A stretch of 36,779 nt of DNA from Syntrophus aciditrophicus (GTDB taxonomy: Bacteria; Desulfobacterota; Syntrophia; Syntrophales; UBA5619), in contig DYLD01000011.1 of the NCBI GenBank assembly GCA_020722315.1, positions 1-36,779 of the forward strand, given 5' to 3'. Positions 7,227 to 16,296 of this stretch are shown one piece after another. Positions within the stretch are counted from its first letter, which is position 1. Each line of letters starts with the position of its first letter. Both the position numbers and the translations under genes were made by a program. The notes under the pieces were generated by a model. That model saw only the letters and a program-made list of their open reading frames with translations. It was not told the origin of the DNA and did not search any database.

Positions 7227-9080
7227 TTACGTTACAATGATGGCATCGAACTGGCAGCTCTCTTTGCAGGCGCCGCACCTCGTGCATTTTGCGGGATCGA
7301 TCTTGTGGACCTTTTTCTTTTCTCCGGTTGCCGCGCCGACCGGGCATACCCTCGCGCAGAGTGTGCAGCCGGTGCATTTCGTCGGATCAATACTGTACGT
7401 GATAAGGGCCTTGCAGACACCGGCGGGACAGCGTTTCTCGTTGATATGCGCCTCGTACTCGTCGCGGAAGTAACGGATTGTGCTCAGAACCGGGTTCGGA
7501 GCGCTGGTACCCAGGGCACACAGAGCCCCGTCTTTCATCGCCATCGAGATAGACTCAAGGAGTTCTATATCCCCTTTTTGCCCCTTACCTGTCGCGATGT
7601 CGTCGAGAATTGCCTTCATCTGCTGGAGACCCTCCCGGCAGGGGACACATTTTCCGCATGACTCGTTGACGAGGAAATTCGTAAAGTAACGCGCCAGATC
7701 GACCATACAGGTGCCTTCATCCATGACGATCATACCGCCGGAGCCCATCATCGAGCCGACTTTGGTCAGCTCGTCATAGTCCACGGGCAAATCGAGAAAC
7801 TCCTCCGGGATGCACCCACCCGAAGGGCCTCCTGTTTGGATCGCCTTGAATTTCTTTCCGTTGGGAATTCCACCGCCGATATCGTAAACAATCTGGCGCA
7901 GCGTCGCACCCATCGGAACCTCGACAAGGCCGGTGTTGTTGATCTTGCCGACAAGAGAAAATATCTTCGTGCCTTTGCTTTTTTCCGTACCGATCCCGGC
8001 AAACCAGTCACCACCGTTGTTGATGATGAAAGGAACGTTCGCCCATGTCTCGACATTGTTGAGATTCGTCGGCTTGTCGTAGAGTCCCTTTTCGGTTGCA
8101 TGAACATATTTCGCGCGCGGTTCTCCCGCTCTTCCCTCCAAAGAGGCAAACAGGGCCGAGGATTCGCCGCAGACAAAGGCCCCGCCTCCGCGGTTGACCC
8201 TGATGTCGAACGAAAAACCGCTGCCCAGAATGTTTTCGCCGAGAAGCCCTAATTCTCTGGCCTGCTTTATCGCGATGTTGATATTCGTAACGGCGAGCGG
8301 ATATTCGTTGCGGACATACACGTATCCGTCGCTCGACCCGATCGCATAAGCACCGATGATCATACCCTCGAGGACAAGGTGGGGATTTCCTTCCAAGAGG
8401 CTGCGATCCATATACGCTCCCGGATCGCCCTCATCGGCGTTGCAAATCACATATTTCGGACTTCCGTTCGCCTTTCTGGTTTCTTCCCATTTGACCCCCG
8501 CCGGGAAGCCTCCTCCACCGCGCCCTCGCAGGTTGGCCTGTTTAACCTCCTGGATAATTTCGTCGGGTTTCATCTTCAAGGCCTTTGTCAGAGCGCTGTA
8601 GCCCCCCATCGCGAGATAATCCTCGATAATCTTCGGGTCTACCTTGCTGTTCATGCCGAAGACCGTCCTCGTTTGCCTGTTATAGAAAGGCACATCATCC
8701 TCATGCACGCATTTATCGCCGGTCTGGGGATTGACATAGACAAGGCGGTCGATAATTTCTTTGTTCAGTACGGTTTTTTCGATGATTTCCGCGACATCCT
8801 TCGAGCTTACGTGCTGATAAAAAATGTTTTCGGGAGAAATGACGACCATTGGGCCCCGTTCACAAAAGCCATGGCAGCCGGTCTTTCGGAAATCGAGCTT
8901 TACAAAGAGGTTTCTTTTATCAATCTCCTTCTGGAAACTCTCGGCCACTTCCATAGCCCCGTGCGCGAGGCACCCCGTACCGACACAGATTGTGATGCAG
9001 GGTTTTTTCGGGTCGCGTCCCGCCTTGATTTTTTCCCGCAACTTGTTTAGTTCACTGGCTGATTTAATTTTACTTGTCAT
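7227..9080 (-). CDS. NuoF/HndC-like NAD(P)H-binding flavin subunit with extra ferredoxin domains
   Basis: This 617-residue protein has three parts. An N-terminal thioredoxin-like [2Fe-2S] domain has [10 protein letters not shown] and [10 protein letters not shown] (to about residue 90). The NuoF core has the FMN loop [10 protein letters not shown] (about 187), the NADH-site block [14 protein letters not shown] (about 222) and the [4Fe-4S] motif [12 protein letters not shown] (about 475). A C-terminal two-cluster ferredoxin has [12 protein letters not shown] and [11 protein letters not shown] (about 565-610). This layout is that of soluble hydrogenase and electron-bifurcating enzymes (HndC, HydB), not of respiratory complex I NuoF. 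No hydrogenase lies nearby; its partner is likely the ferredoxin-reducing por complex encoded upstream. Whether it bifurcates cannot be told from sequence alone. Confidence 0.92.
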   Translation of the reverse strand: MTSKIKSASELNKLREKIKAGRDPKKPCITICVGTGCLAHGAMEVAESFQKEIDKRNLFVKLDFRKTGCHGFCERGPMVVISPENIFYQHVSSKDVAEIIEKTVLNKEIIDRLVYVNPQTGDKCVHEDDVPFYNRQTRTVFGMNSKVDPKIIEDYLAMGGYSALTKALKMKPDEIIQEVKQANLRGRGGGGFPAGVKWEETRKANGSPKYVICNADEGDPGAYMDRSLLEGNPHLVLEGMIIGAYAIGSSDGYVYVRNEYPLAVTNINIAIKQARELGLLGENILGSGFSFDIRVNRGGGAFVCGESSALFASLEGRAGEPRAKYVHATEKGLYDKPTNLNNVETWANVPFIINNGGDWFAGIGTEKSKGTKIFSLVGKINNTGLVEVPMGATLRQIVYDIGGGIPNGKKFKAIQTGGPSGGCIPEEFLDLPVDYDELTKVGSMMGSGGMIVMDEGTCMVDLARYFTNFLVNESCGKCVPCREGLQQMKAILDDIATGKGQKGDIELLESISMAMKDGALCALGTSAPNPVLSTIRYFRDEYEAHINEKRCPAGVCKALITYSIDPTKCTGCTLCARVCPVGAATGEKKKVHKIDPAKCTRCGACKESCQFDAIIVT

Positions 9081-9084
9081 CAGT

Positions 9085-9543
9085 TTAGCCCTTCTTCCCT
9101 AATTGCTTGAGGAGTTTCGTGGTTTTGGCGATGTTCATCTCACCGTGATAGACACCGTCGACGACGACCATCGGTCCAAGCGCGCATGCGCCGAGGCAGC
9201 CGACCGTTTCGAACGAATACTCAAGATCATCGGTTGTTTCCCCGTCTTTTATCCCCAGCAAATCCGTAATGCTGTTCAATATCAAATCCGCGCCCCGTAC
9301 ATGGCAGGCAGTGCCCATACACAGGCTGATATGATGGCGACCCTTCGGCTTTAAGCTGAATGCCTTGTAAAATGTAGCCACCTCATAAATACGGCTTATC
9401 GGCACACCGAGAGCGGCGCTCAACGCCGTCAGCGCATCCTTAGGAAGATAACCGAATTCTTTTTGAACGTCCTGCAGGATAGGAACCAGGTAGCTCTTGT
9501 CACCGCCGTAACTTTTTACAATCGCGTTTATCTTTTTTTCCAT
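9085..9543 (-). CDS. NuoE/HndA-like [2Fe-2S] thioredoxin-fold subunit
   Basis: This 152-residue protein has the NuoE pattern: a helical N-terminus ([31 protein letters not shown]) and a thioredoxin-like [2Fe-2S] domain with [12 protein letters not shown] and [15 protein letters not shown]. It normally contacts the NuoF-like flavin subunit and forms the N1a-type cluster. It lies 37 nt after porB and 4 nt before the nuoF-like gene, so all three flavin-module subunits are co-transcribed with por. Length is normal for the family. Confidence 0.93.
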   Translation of the reverse strand: MEKKINAIVKSYGGDKSYLVPILQDVQKEFGYLPKDALTALSAALGVPISRIYEVATFYKAFSLKPKGRHHISLCMGTACHVRGADLILNSITDLLGIKDGETTDDLEYSFETVGCLGACALGPMVVVDGVYHGEMNIAKTTKLLKQLGKKG

Positions 9544-9580
9544 TAGGTTTAACCTCGTCTTCGAATTATACCCTCGCTTG

Positions 9581-10576
9581 CTACTTCTTCAGCTGCTCCC
9601 GGATCTCGGTGTAGGATTTCGAACGTTCCATCTTGATTAAAAGCGCCTCCCACTCGACATCGACGCGTTCCTGTATCAACTTGACCTGATCGGGTGTAAC
9701 GTGCCGGAAACGACCCTGCCCTTTCAGGTAATCCTCGACCGGACGCCGTTTTTCAGGAACCGGCAACGTGAAGCGATACTTACCGTCTTCGACCTCATAA
9801 ATCGGAAAAACTCCCGTTTCGTAAGCAAGACGACCATACTGGATGCTTTTTTCAGACGGAATCCTCCATCCGGTCGGACACGGAACGAGACAATGGATAT
9901 ACGCAGGACCCTTGATCGCACGGGCCTTTTTGACCTTGTTCATGAAGTCGATCGGGTAGCTCGGCGATGCCGTCGCCGCGTAAGGGATATTGTGGGCGAC
10001 CATGATCTCCATGACGTTTTTCTTCCAGACCTGATTGCCGGAAATTTTCTTGCCCGCGGGCGACGTCGTCGTTGCACCCAGAAACGGAGTCCCGCTGGAG
10101 CGCTGGATGCCGGTGTTCATGTACGCCTCGTTGTCGAGGCAGACATACAGTATGTCGTGACCGCGTTCCATCGCCCCCGACAGAGACTGAAACCCTATGT
10201 CCATCGTCCCGCCGTCACCGCCGATCGCAACGGATTTGACGCGTTTATCGGGGATCTTGCCCTTGCGATGCAGGGCCGCCAGACCCGCCTCGACACCGGA
10301 GGCGACCGCCGCGGCATTGGGAAAGGCAACATGGATCCACGGCAGCTTCCAGGCTGTCGTCGGGTAGAGGCTCGAGATAACTTCCATACAGCCCGTCGCG
10401 TTGGTGATAATCGTATCTCTTCCAAGGGCCTTGCACATCAGCCGGATCGCCAGCGCCTCGGCACAGCCCTGGCAGGCGCGATGTCCCCAGCTGAAATACT
10501 CTTCCCGGTCGACCAATTTGGGGGCAAAAAGATCAAAATTCTGGACAATCGTAGGACTCAATGTTGCTGTAGTCAT
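9581..10576 (-). CDS. porB: 2-oxoacid:ferredoxin oxidoreductase beta subunit (pyruvate type likely)
   Basis: This 331-residue subunit binds thiamine diphosphate. It has HRACQGCAEALAIR near residue 35, the TPP/Mg motif GDGGTMDIGFQSL, then NEAYMNTGIQRSSGTP, and a conserved ATASPSYPIDFM. The reaction is oxidative decarboxylation of a 2-oxoacid to an acyl-CoA and CO2, with reduction of ferredoxin, or the reverse. The start codon overlaps the porA stop (TAATG), so translation is coupled. A C-terminal helical extension rich in charged residues is present. Pyruvate is inferred from overall resemblance to four-subunit PORs; other branched or aryl 2-oxoacids are possible. Confidence 0.9.
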   Translation of the reverse strand: MTTATLSPTIVQNFDLFAPKLVDREEYFSWGHRACQGCAEALAIRLMCKALGRDTIITNATGCMEVISSLYPTTAWKLPWIHVAFPNAAAVASGVEAGLAALHRKGKIPDKRVKSVAIGGDGGTMDIGFQSLSGAMERGHDILYVCLDNEAYMNTGIQRSSGTPFLGATTTSPAGKKISGNQVWKKNVMEIMVAHNIPYAATASPSYPIDFMNKVKKARAIKGPAYIHCLVPCPTGWRIPSEKSIQYGRLAYETGVFPIYEVEDGKYRFTLPVPEKRRPVEDYLKGQGRFRHVTPDQVKLIQERVDVEWEALLIKMERSKSYTEIREQLKK

Positions 10577-11742
10577 TATCCCCTCACTCCGTAAAATTCA
10601 TAAGGCTCGGCGAGTTTTCCTTCCGCCGCCCTTTTTACCATCGTCACAAAGTCACCAACCTGGACATCTCTGCCGCCGAGTCCGATGATGAAGTTTGCGA
10701 TCTTCGGACGGACATCTTCATCATACAGGGCGGAACGTACCTCTGAGAAGACCGGCCCGCCCGGCCCGCCGAATGAGACCGCCCGGTCGGTGACGGCCAA
10801 AACCCGGATGCCCTTTAGAGCCTTTTTCAAATCTTCAAACGGAAACGGCCTCCAGAGTTTGATTTTAACAAGGCCGGCCTTCACGTCCTGCCGACGCAGC
10901 TCGTCAACGGCCACCTCCGCCGTCTCGCCCATCGATCCCATCGTCAACAGGGCGACGTCGGCGTCGTCGGTTCGGTAAGTCTCGACGGCCTCGTACTTAC
11001 GGCCGAAGAGTCTCTCCCATTCGTCCCAGACCTCTTTGATAACCCTAATCGAATTGACAAGGGCGACATCCTTGGCCTTCTGCGCTTCGGGAAAGATTTC
11101 CGGCATTCCCAGGGTTCCCATCGAGATAGGCCTGTCCGGATGCAGCGTCGCATACGGATTGTACGGGGGGAGAAATCGATCAACCTCTTCCTGATCAGGG
11201 ATGTTGATCGGCTCTACGACATGGGTCAGTTGAAAACCGTCCATCGTGACAATGACCGGAAGCATCACGTCCCGGTTCTCGGCTATCTTGTATGCCTGTA
11301 TGACCATGTCCACCGCGTCCTGTCCGTTTTCCGCAAATATTGTAATCCACCCGGTATCCCTCATCGGCATGATGTCGCTGTGATCGTTCCAGATGTTGAT
11401 CGGGGAGGAGACGGCGCGGTTCGCTACGATCATCACGATCGGCAGTCGCATTCCGGAGGCGATCGGCATGACCTCCCCCATATAGAGGAGTCCCTGGGAG
11501 CTTGTTGCCGTGATGACGCGCGCCCCGGTTGCCGAAGCCCCGATGACGGCGCTCAAAGCGGAATGCTCGCCTTCCACGGTAATAAACGAGGCATCAACCC
11601 GTCCATCATTGACAATATCCGAAAGATGCTCGGCCACGTGGGACTGCGGCGTGATGGGATATACCGCTGCGACCTCGAACCGGCACAATGCGGCTGCCTC
11701 GGCTGCAGCAAGAGCCACTTCCATTCCTACTAACTTTCCCAT
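10576..11742 (-). CDS. porA: 2-oxoacid:ferredoxin oxidoreductase alpha subunit
   Basis: This 388-residue subunit has the PorA core: VYPITPQSHVAEHL near residue 28, EGEHSALSAVIGASATGAR, the SSQGLLYMGE loop and a C-terminal transketolase-like part with LVKIKLWRPFPFEDL and DRAVSFGGPGGP. It forms the TPP-dependent catalytic unit with PorB. It begins 3 nt after porD ends. Length is normal for the separate alpha subunit of four-subunit enzymes. Confidence 0.92.
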   Translation of the reverse strand: MGKLVGMEVALAAAEAAALCRFEVAAVYPITPQSHVAEHLSDIVNDGRVDASFITVEGEHSALSAVIGASATGARVITATSSQGLLYMGEVMPIASGMRLPIVMIVANRAVSSPINIWNDHSDIMPMRDTGWITIFAENGQDAVDMVIQAYKIAENRDVMLPVIVTMDGFQLTHVVEPINIPDQEEVDRFLPPYNPYATLHPDRPISMGTLGMPEIFPEAQKAKDVALVNSIRVIKEVWDEWERLFGRKYEAVETYRTDDADVALLTMGSMGETAEVAVDELRRQDVKAGLVKIKLWRPFPFEDLKKALKGIRVLAVTDRAVSFGGPGGPVFSEVRSALYDEDVRPKIANFIIGLGGRDVQVGDFVTMVKRAAEGKLAEPYEFYGVRG

Positions 11743-11745
11743 TGG

Positions 11746-12039
11746 CTATCCCTCCTCGTTTACCATCTTGATCGCGCCGGTCCAGCATTCGTTGGCGCAG
11801 ATGCCGCACCCTTTACAGTAGTCCATGTTCGCCTGAAAAAATCCCTCGGCATTTTCGGCGATGCAACCTTCGGGACAGTAGATATAACAAAGGCCGCACT
11901 TGATGCATTTCGTATTATCCCAGACCGGCCTCTTCGCCCTCCAGCTCCCGGTATGGTATTCGGAAGAGCTTCCCGGGCGAAAAACCATACAGCCGGGATT
12001 GACTTCTTGCCATGTTTCTGGCCACTTTTTATCTGTCAT
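11746..12039 (-). CDS. porD: 2-oxoacid:ferredoxin oxidoreductase delta subunit (ferredoxin-like)
   Basis: This 97-residue subunit has two [4Fe-4S] motifs, CIKCGLCYIYCPEGC and CKGCGICANECWTGA. The second has tryptophan where a proline usually follows the last cysteine. The N-terminal 40 residues (RPGSSSEYHTGSWR) are the usual PorD lead-in. It passes electrons from the TPP site to external ferredoxin or, here, possibly to the NuoF/NuoG-like proteins. It lies 20 nt after porC. Confidence 0.92.
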   Translation of the reverse strand: MTDKKWPETWQEVNPGCMVFRPGSSSEYHTGSWRAKRPVWDNTKCIKCGLCYIYCPEGCIAENAEGFFQANMDYCKGCGICANECWTGAIKMVNEEG

Positions 12040-12059
12040 TACGATACCTCAAAGATATT

Positions 12060-12614
12060 TTATCCTTCGTTGATAATCCGGACCTCTTCGTAGGCCCTCT
12101 TCGCCGCTGTCTGATTCTTTATCGCGAGCCGTCCGAATCTGGCCTGAATAGGTTTCTCGAGAGAAGACAATTTCACGACATTCGTCACCCTGATCACCGC
12201 ACCCAGCATGGTCGTGTTTGTAATCGGAACACCGAGCTCTTTCCACGCGATGCCGGTCGCATCACAAACGGCGATTTTCCCCTCGAACTTGATGTTGGCC
12301 CGGAGTTCAGCCAGATTTCTCGTGGTATTGACAATCAACGTCCCGTTCCTCTTGAGTCCCTCGGCGACATCAACCATCGCAATCAGGCTCTCGTCAAGCA
12401 CGACGACTACGTCAGGGGTGTAAATACCCGAGCGGATTTTGATTTTTTTATCGTCCACTCTGTTGAAAGCCGCGACCGGCGCCCCACGACGTTCCGGTCC
12501 AAAACTGGGGAACCCCTGAGCGAATTTCCCTTCGCCAATGGCTGACAGGGCCAACAATTCCACCGACGTAACAGCACCCTGGCCGCCTCTTCCGTGCCAT
12601 CTGATTTCTAACAT
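12060..12614 (-). CDS. porC: 2-oxoacid:ferredoxin oxidoreductase gamma subunit
   Basis: This 184-residue protein has the gamma-subunit signature IRWHGRGGQGAVTS at its start, then FAQGFPSFGPERRGAPV, both CoA-side motifs of the family. It is the first gene of the seven-gene operon. GGGAGA lies 8 nt before the ATG. The gene order gamma-delta-alpha-beta is that of archaeal and Thermotoga-type four-subunit PORs. Confidence 0.92.
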   Translation of the reverse strand: MLEIRWHGRGGQGAVTSVELLALSAIGEGKFAQGFPSFGPERRGAPVAAFNRVDDKKIKIRSGIYTPDVVVVLDESLIAMVDVAEGLKRNGTLIVNTTRNLAELRANIKFEGKIAVCDATGIAWKELGVPITNTTMLGAVIRVTNVVKLSSLEKPIQARFGRLAIKNQTAAKRAYEEVRIINEG

Positions 12615-12639
12615 TCGTCAAATCTCCCGTAATGATTGG

Positions 12640-12654
12640 CTGTTCTTAGAACAG
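12640..12654. promoter_or_regulatory. 15-bp palindrome at the predicted por transcription start
   Basis: CTGTTCT-T-AGAACAG is a perfect inverted repeat of 7-bp arms. It overlaps the predicted start point (about 12654) of the por promoter, where a bound repressor would block initiation. Confidence 0.5.
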
Positions 12655-12660
12655 TGTTGA

Positions 12661-12689
12661 CTTCTACAATATTAAAAAAGGATTGTCAA
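12661..12689 (-). promoter_or_regulatory. predicted promoter of the por-nuoEFG operon
   Basis: On the minus strand a perfect TTGACA is followed 17 bp later by TAGAAG. The leader to the porC ATG would be about 40 nt. The -35 lies inside one of two direct GGATTGTC repeats (plus strand 12680-12687 and 12698-12705), 18 bp apart. Confidence 0.5.
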
Positions 12690-13017
12690 TTTAAAATGGA
12701 TTGTCCAGGCCGGGACCGGAAAAACACTTCATAATACGTTTTCTCTGCCATCAACCGCTCTTCGCTTAAAAATCCTGATCAAAAGGCTTCTTGCAGCAAG
12801 TAACAACTCCCCAGCACCGAAAGCGAAGTCAAAAAGTTGTCAGTTGTCATACAACCCCTAAAACCGACTGTCAAGCGTTTTTTTGTTTGTTTTAGGACTA
12901 TAGAGATAAAAAGCGCAAAAAAAGAGAACCATTGGACTGCTGGTGCTTTGCAGGATCCCTGGAAATGGCTTCATGAAGCGCGGATGAAACCGTTTTTTTA
13001 AGAGTTCCGTAAGGCAA

Positions 13018-13210
13018 AGAACAAAAGGCTGCCTGAAGCGCAATTTATTGATTTTTCTTAGCTACCCCGCCGTCAAAGAGCAAGGCTCTAAAGGTGCTAA
13101 AAACGCAAAACTTTACACGAGCGTTCTAGCCCCCTAGAGCCCTTTTTTAAAGATGCCGCGGGGTCGAAAAAGATTTATGAGCGCGAAAGGCGGCGTTTTG
13201 CAAAGGTCTC
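13018..13210 (-). repeat. complete dispersed fold-back element (copy B)
   Basis: The left arm GGCTGCCTGAAGCGCAATTT, then the GATTTTTC...ACCCCGC core and GGCTCTA, is matched in reverse complement by the right arm ending GGCGGCGTTTTGCAAAGGTCTC. The central loop, read on the minus strand, contains GCGTTTTTAGCACCTTTAGAGCC, close to the loops of copies C and D on the plus strand, so this copy is inverted. It fills much of the gene-free interval 12615-13256; the rest is AT-rich, with the por promoter at one end and nothing else recognisable. Confidence 0.7.
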
Positions 13211-13256
13211 AAAACTTTGATACTATCAGGAAAAACTCGACAATCTCAACCCTAGG

Positions 13257-13478
13257 CTATTCAACCCGGGGCGCCTCTTTCTCAAGCAATTCAGCCAGGG
13301 CCTTGTAGCCCTTGTTCCCGAATTCAGTCCCCTGCCATCGGATAAGCTGCGCATAGGAAAGCCCCTTGGTTTTCAGCCAATCCTTATGTTTTCTGTCGGT
13401 CTGGCCCAAGAAGTGCCGGGCTAAGTCCATCGTATCAGATGTAATTTTACGACAGCACGGACAACGATAATTCGCCAT
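13257..13478 (-). CDS. small zinc-finger-like protein of unknown function
   Basis: This 73-residue protein begins MANYRCPCCRK and has two histidines about 12-20 residues later (ARHFLGQTDRKH), a possible single zinc site of CxCC/H-H type. The rest is helical and charged. The start at 13478 follows AAGGGGGC and leaves 19 nt to the stop of the molybdenum hydroxylase large subunit, so it is likely the last gene of that operon. The ORF-track start at 13532 would overlap the upstream gene and is less likely. Its job is unknown; a regulatory or enzyme-maturation role is only a guess. Confidence 0.65.
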   Translation of the reverse strand: MANYRCPCCRKITSDTMDLARHFLGQTDRKHKDWLKTKGLSYAQLIRWQGTEFGNKGYKALAELLEKEAPRVE

Positions 13479-13497
13479 TTTCAGCCCCCTTTTCGTT

Positions 13498-15786
13498 TTA
13501 TTTCCCGGCTCGATCCTTTTTCTCTTTTTCACGAATGGCTTTTAAAACCTTTTCAGGCCTTAAAACATTCGTATCAAATTCCGCTCCCACCGCGTGATAG
13601 ACGGCGTTCGCCAAGGCGGCAGCCCCGGGTGAGGCCGTGGCTTCCGCAGCCTCCTTTGCGCCAAATGGACCCTCAGGATCATACGTGGGAACATCGATCA
13701 GCTCGATCGGCGGCATATCGCGAAACCTGATGAGCTTGTAGTCCACAAAGGACGGATTGATTATCAAGCCGTTATCCATCAGTATCTCCTCGCATAGGCC
13801 GAATCCAAGCCCCATCTGCGTGGATCCCTCAACCTGACCACGAGCGCCTAAAGGATTGATCGTCTGGCCGCAATCATGAACGACGATCACATCCCTGAGT
13901 TCGATATGACCCGTTTCCCTGTCGACCTTTGCCCTGACCGCCTGGATTCCCATGCCGTAGGCGGGCGAGATCATCCCTTTATTATGGGGCGTATAATGGC
14001 CTATACCGATGAGCGGCTCGCCGTCATTTTCCTTGATCGCATCTCTGACAATGTCATAATAGGAAAAGCCTCTCTCCGGACGCAATTCGAGATAGATCCG
14101 CTTATTTTTCACGACCAGGTCATAGACGATATTCTCACCCAGCTTCATTCTTGCCACAGAGATGAGCTTCTTCTTTACCTCCTCCGCGGCCGCTTTGATC
14201 GCGTTGCCGTTCATCAGCGTTTCCCTGCTTCCCCACGCGCCGAGATCCGTCAGGGTTATAGCCGTATCACCGAGATGCAGCCTGATATCCTCAACGTCTA
14301 TACCCAGAACCTCCGCGCAGATCATCGCCGCCACGGTATTTGAGCCCTGGCCGATATCCGATGCCTGGGTAAAAAGGTCCACAGTGCCGTCGATATTGAC
14401 CTTTACCATGGCCCCGGAAAAGGCGTAGGGGGTATCAATCCAGTTGAAAATCCCGCCGGACATATACGCAAACGTCGCAAATCCTATCCCTTCATCCTTT
14501 TCAAGCTTCGGCCATTTCTCCTTGACCCTTTCCTTCATCTTATCGATGCACTCCAGGATGCCGCAGCTTTCGACCTTATACTGCCCCGGAGCCTCATAAC
14601 CGGGCGTCATTGCATTCCGGCGGCGGATTTCGAGAGGATCAATCCCCAGATCATGAGCAGCCCTGTCCAACTGGGTTTCCGCGGCGTATACGGTCGAAAC
14701 GGCTCCGAAGCCGCGCATCGACGAGGACCACATCGTATTTGTATAGGTCCGAAACCCATCGTATCTGTAATTGGGCGTTTTATAAGGGAACGTGATAAAC
14801 GTGCCCGCAAGATACAAAGTTGTTGCACCCAAGCCCGTATAGGCGCCGCCGTCTGTAATGATCTTGACTTCTTTGGCAAGTATCGTCCCGTCCTTTTTAA
14901 GCCCGATTTTTATAGCCAGATTCATTGCGGTACGATGCTCGGTTGCAATAAATTCCTCTTCCCGATTATAGACGATTTTCACCGGCCTTCCCGTCTTTTT
15001 GGAAAGAAGCGCGGCATTGACCGACTCGGGCATCGTCGAATTTTTGCCCCCGAAACCTCCGCCGACATGCGGCTTTATAACCCTGATGTCACCCTCTCTC
15101 ATCTTCAGCGCGTCCGCCAGGCCCAGCTGGAGAAAATACGGGGACTGGGTGGAAGCCCATACCGTCAGCCTTCCGGTGCCTTTGTCGTAGCTGGCCAGCG
15201 CATTATGCACCTCCATCGGGGCGTGATGCTGACTGGAGAGTGTAAATCTATCCTCCCGGATATAATCGGCGGCTTTAAAGGCCTCATCCACGTTGCCCCA
15301 TTCGATATGGCGCGTTGCGTTGATATTGTTTTCAAAATCCTCGTGGACCAGAGGCGCATCGTCCTTTATCGCCTCCAGCGGGTCGAATACGGCCGGCAGA
15401 GGCTCGTACTCTACCTGGATCAGGTCCAGGGCCCTCTCGGCAATATCAATACTTGTCGCGGCTACAGCCGCAACCGGCTCGCCTATGTAACGCACCTTCT
15501 CGGTGGCGAGGGCTGTTTGATCGCAGAGCTCCGGGTAGCGCCGCCAGAGCCCCCACTTCCCTCCGGGCGTGTCCTTGCCGGTGATAATCGCCTTGACTCC
15601 CGGCAGCTTTTGGGCCTCGGTAGTATCGATGCTGATAATTTTTGCATGGGGATGCGGACTTCTCAGGAGTTTTCCATAAAGCATGTTCGGCAACGTCATA
15701 TCGAAGGCGTATACCGCCTCCCCGGTAACCTTTGCCACCCCATCAACATTCTTTATTGGTTTGCCTATTACCGAATATTCGCTCAT
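13498..15786 (-). CDS. xanthine dehydrogenase-family molybdopterin-binding large subunit
   Basis: This 762-residue catalytic subunit would hydroxylate a heterocycle, aldehyde or aryl-CoA using a molybdenum-cytosine-dinucleotide-type cofactor. It begins with the family block GKPIKNVDGVAKVTGEAVYAFD, has the cofactor loop VGGGFGGK near residue 243, SSMRGFGA near 357 and the active-site glutamate region FGAKEAAEA near 709. The CO dehydrogenase loop AYxCSFR is absent, so this is not a form I CODH. Its FAD subunit lacks the size expected of 4-hydroxybenzoyl-CoA reductase beta, so a xanthine dehydrogenase- or nicotinate-type substrate is as likely as an aromatic one. Its start overlaps the [2Fe-2S] gene by ATGA. 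Confidence 0.9.
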   Translation of the reverse strand: MSEYSVIGKPIKNVDGVAKVTGEAVYAFDMTLPNMLYGKLLRSPHPHAKIISIDTTEAQKLPGVKAIITGKDTPGGKWGLWRRYPELCDQTALATEKVRYIGEPVAAVAATSIDIAERALDLIQVEYEPLPAVFDPLEAIKDDAPLVHEDFENNINATRHIEWGNVDEAFKAADYIREDRFTLSSQHHAPMEVHNALASYDKGTGRLTVWASTQSPYFLQLGLADALKMREGDIRVIKPHVGGGFGGKNSTMPESVNAALLSKKTGRPVKIVYNREEEFIATEHRTAMNLAIKIGLKKDGTILAKEVKIITDGGAYTGLGATTLYLAGTFITFPYKTPNYRYDGFRTYTNTMWSSSMRGFGAVSTVYAAETQLDRAAHDLGIDPLEIRRRNAMTPGYEAPGQYKVESCGILECIDKMKERVKEKWPKLEKDEGIGFATFAYMSGGIFNWIDTPYAFSGAMVKVNIDGTVDLFTQASDIGQGSNTVAAMICAEVLGIDVEDIRLHLGDTAITLTDLGAWGSRETLMNGNAIKAAAEEVKKKLISVARMKLGENIVYDLVVKNKRIYLELRPERGFSYYDIVRDAIKENDGEPLIGIGHYTPHNKGMISPAYGMGIQAVRAKVDRETGHIELRDVIVVHDCGQTINPLGARGQVEGSTQMGLGFGLCEEILMDNGLIINPSFVDYKLIRFRDMPPIELIDVPTYDPEGPFGAKEAAEATASPGAAALANAVYHAVGAEFDTNVLRPEKVLKAIREKEKKDRAGK

Positions 15787-16277
15787 TTTCCCCCCTCCTG
15801 TTGCTTTTGTGCCTGCAGCCTTTTTGCCGCATCCTGTATCGCCTCGCTGATCATGTTGTACCCGGTGCAGCGGCAGAGGTGCCCATCCATTGCTATCTTG
15901 ATCTCGTCAATGGTTGGATCAGGGTTTTCGTCCAGAAGGGCCTTGGCCGCCATAAGCTGCCCTGACGTGCAAAATCCGCACTGGAAGGCCCAGTTGTCGA
16001 TAAAGGCCTGCTGAAGGGGATGCAGTTCCGGCCCGTTTGCCAGCCCTTCAACAGTCATTACCTCTTTGCCGTTTACCTGCAGCGCCAATATCGAGCAGGA
16101 CTTGACCGCCCTTCCGTCAACCATGACGGTACAGGCGCAACAGGCGCCGCTATCACAAGCCCACTTGGTTCCCTTGAGTCCCAGCTCGTCTCTCAAGACC
16201 TGAACCAAAAGAGTTTTGGGTTCGACCCAGAGGTCATAATCCTCTCCATTTACCTTGAATTTTAACTCTTTTTTCAT
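15783..16277 (-). CDS. [2Fe-2S] subunit of the molybdenum hydroxylase
   Basis: This 164-residue protein has the two [2Fe-2S] domains of the family. The plant-ferredoxin-like one has ACDSGACCACTV near residue 40 and KSC near 60; the helical one has CGFCTSGQ near 100 and CRCTGY near 137. The first motif reads GACCAC where GxCGAC is usual, adding a cysteine inside the cluster loop. It passes electrons from the Mo site to the FAD subunit. It lies 19 nt after the FAD gene. Confidence 0.93.
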   Translation of the reverse strand: MKKELKFKVNGEDYDLWVEPKTLLVQVLRDELGLKGTKWACDSGACCACTVMVDGRAVKSCSILALQVNGKEVMTVEGLANGPELHPLQQAFIDNWAFQCGFCTSGQLMAAKALLDENPDPTIDEIKIAMDGHLCRCTGYNMISEAIQDAAKRLQAQKQQEGGK

Positions 16278-16296
16278 AGGGTACCCCCTTTATCTA

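Noticed and set aside
9701-10594. 297-aa plus-strand ORF
   Set aside because: Antisense shadow of porB; rich in Arg and Asp as expected for a complementary frame.
13498-15786. CO dehydrogenase large subunit
   Set aside because: The active-site loop AYxCSFR is absent; the CoxG neighbour alone is not enough.
14653-16014. 453-aa plus-strand ORF
   Set aside because: It is antisense to the molybdenum hydroxylase large and [2Fe-2S] subunit genes, which have strong family motifs; no recognisable domain on this strand.
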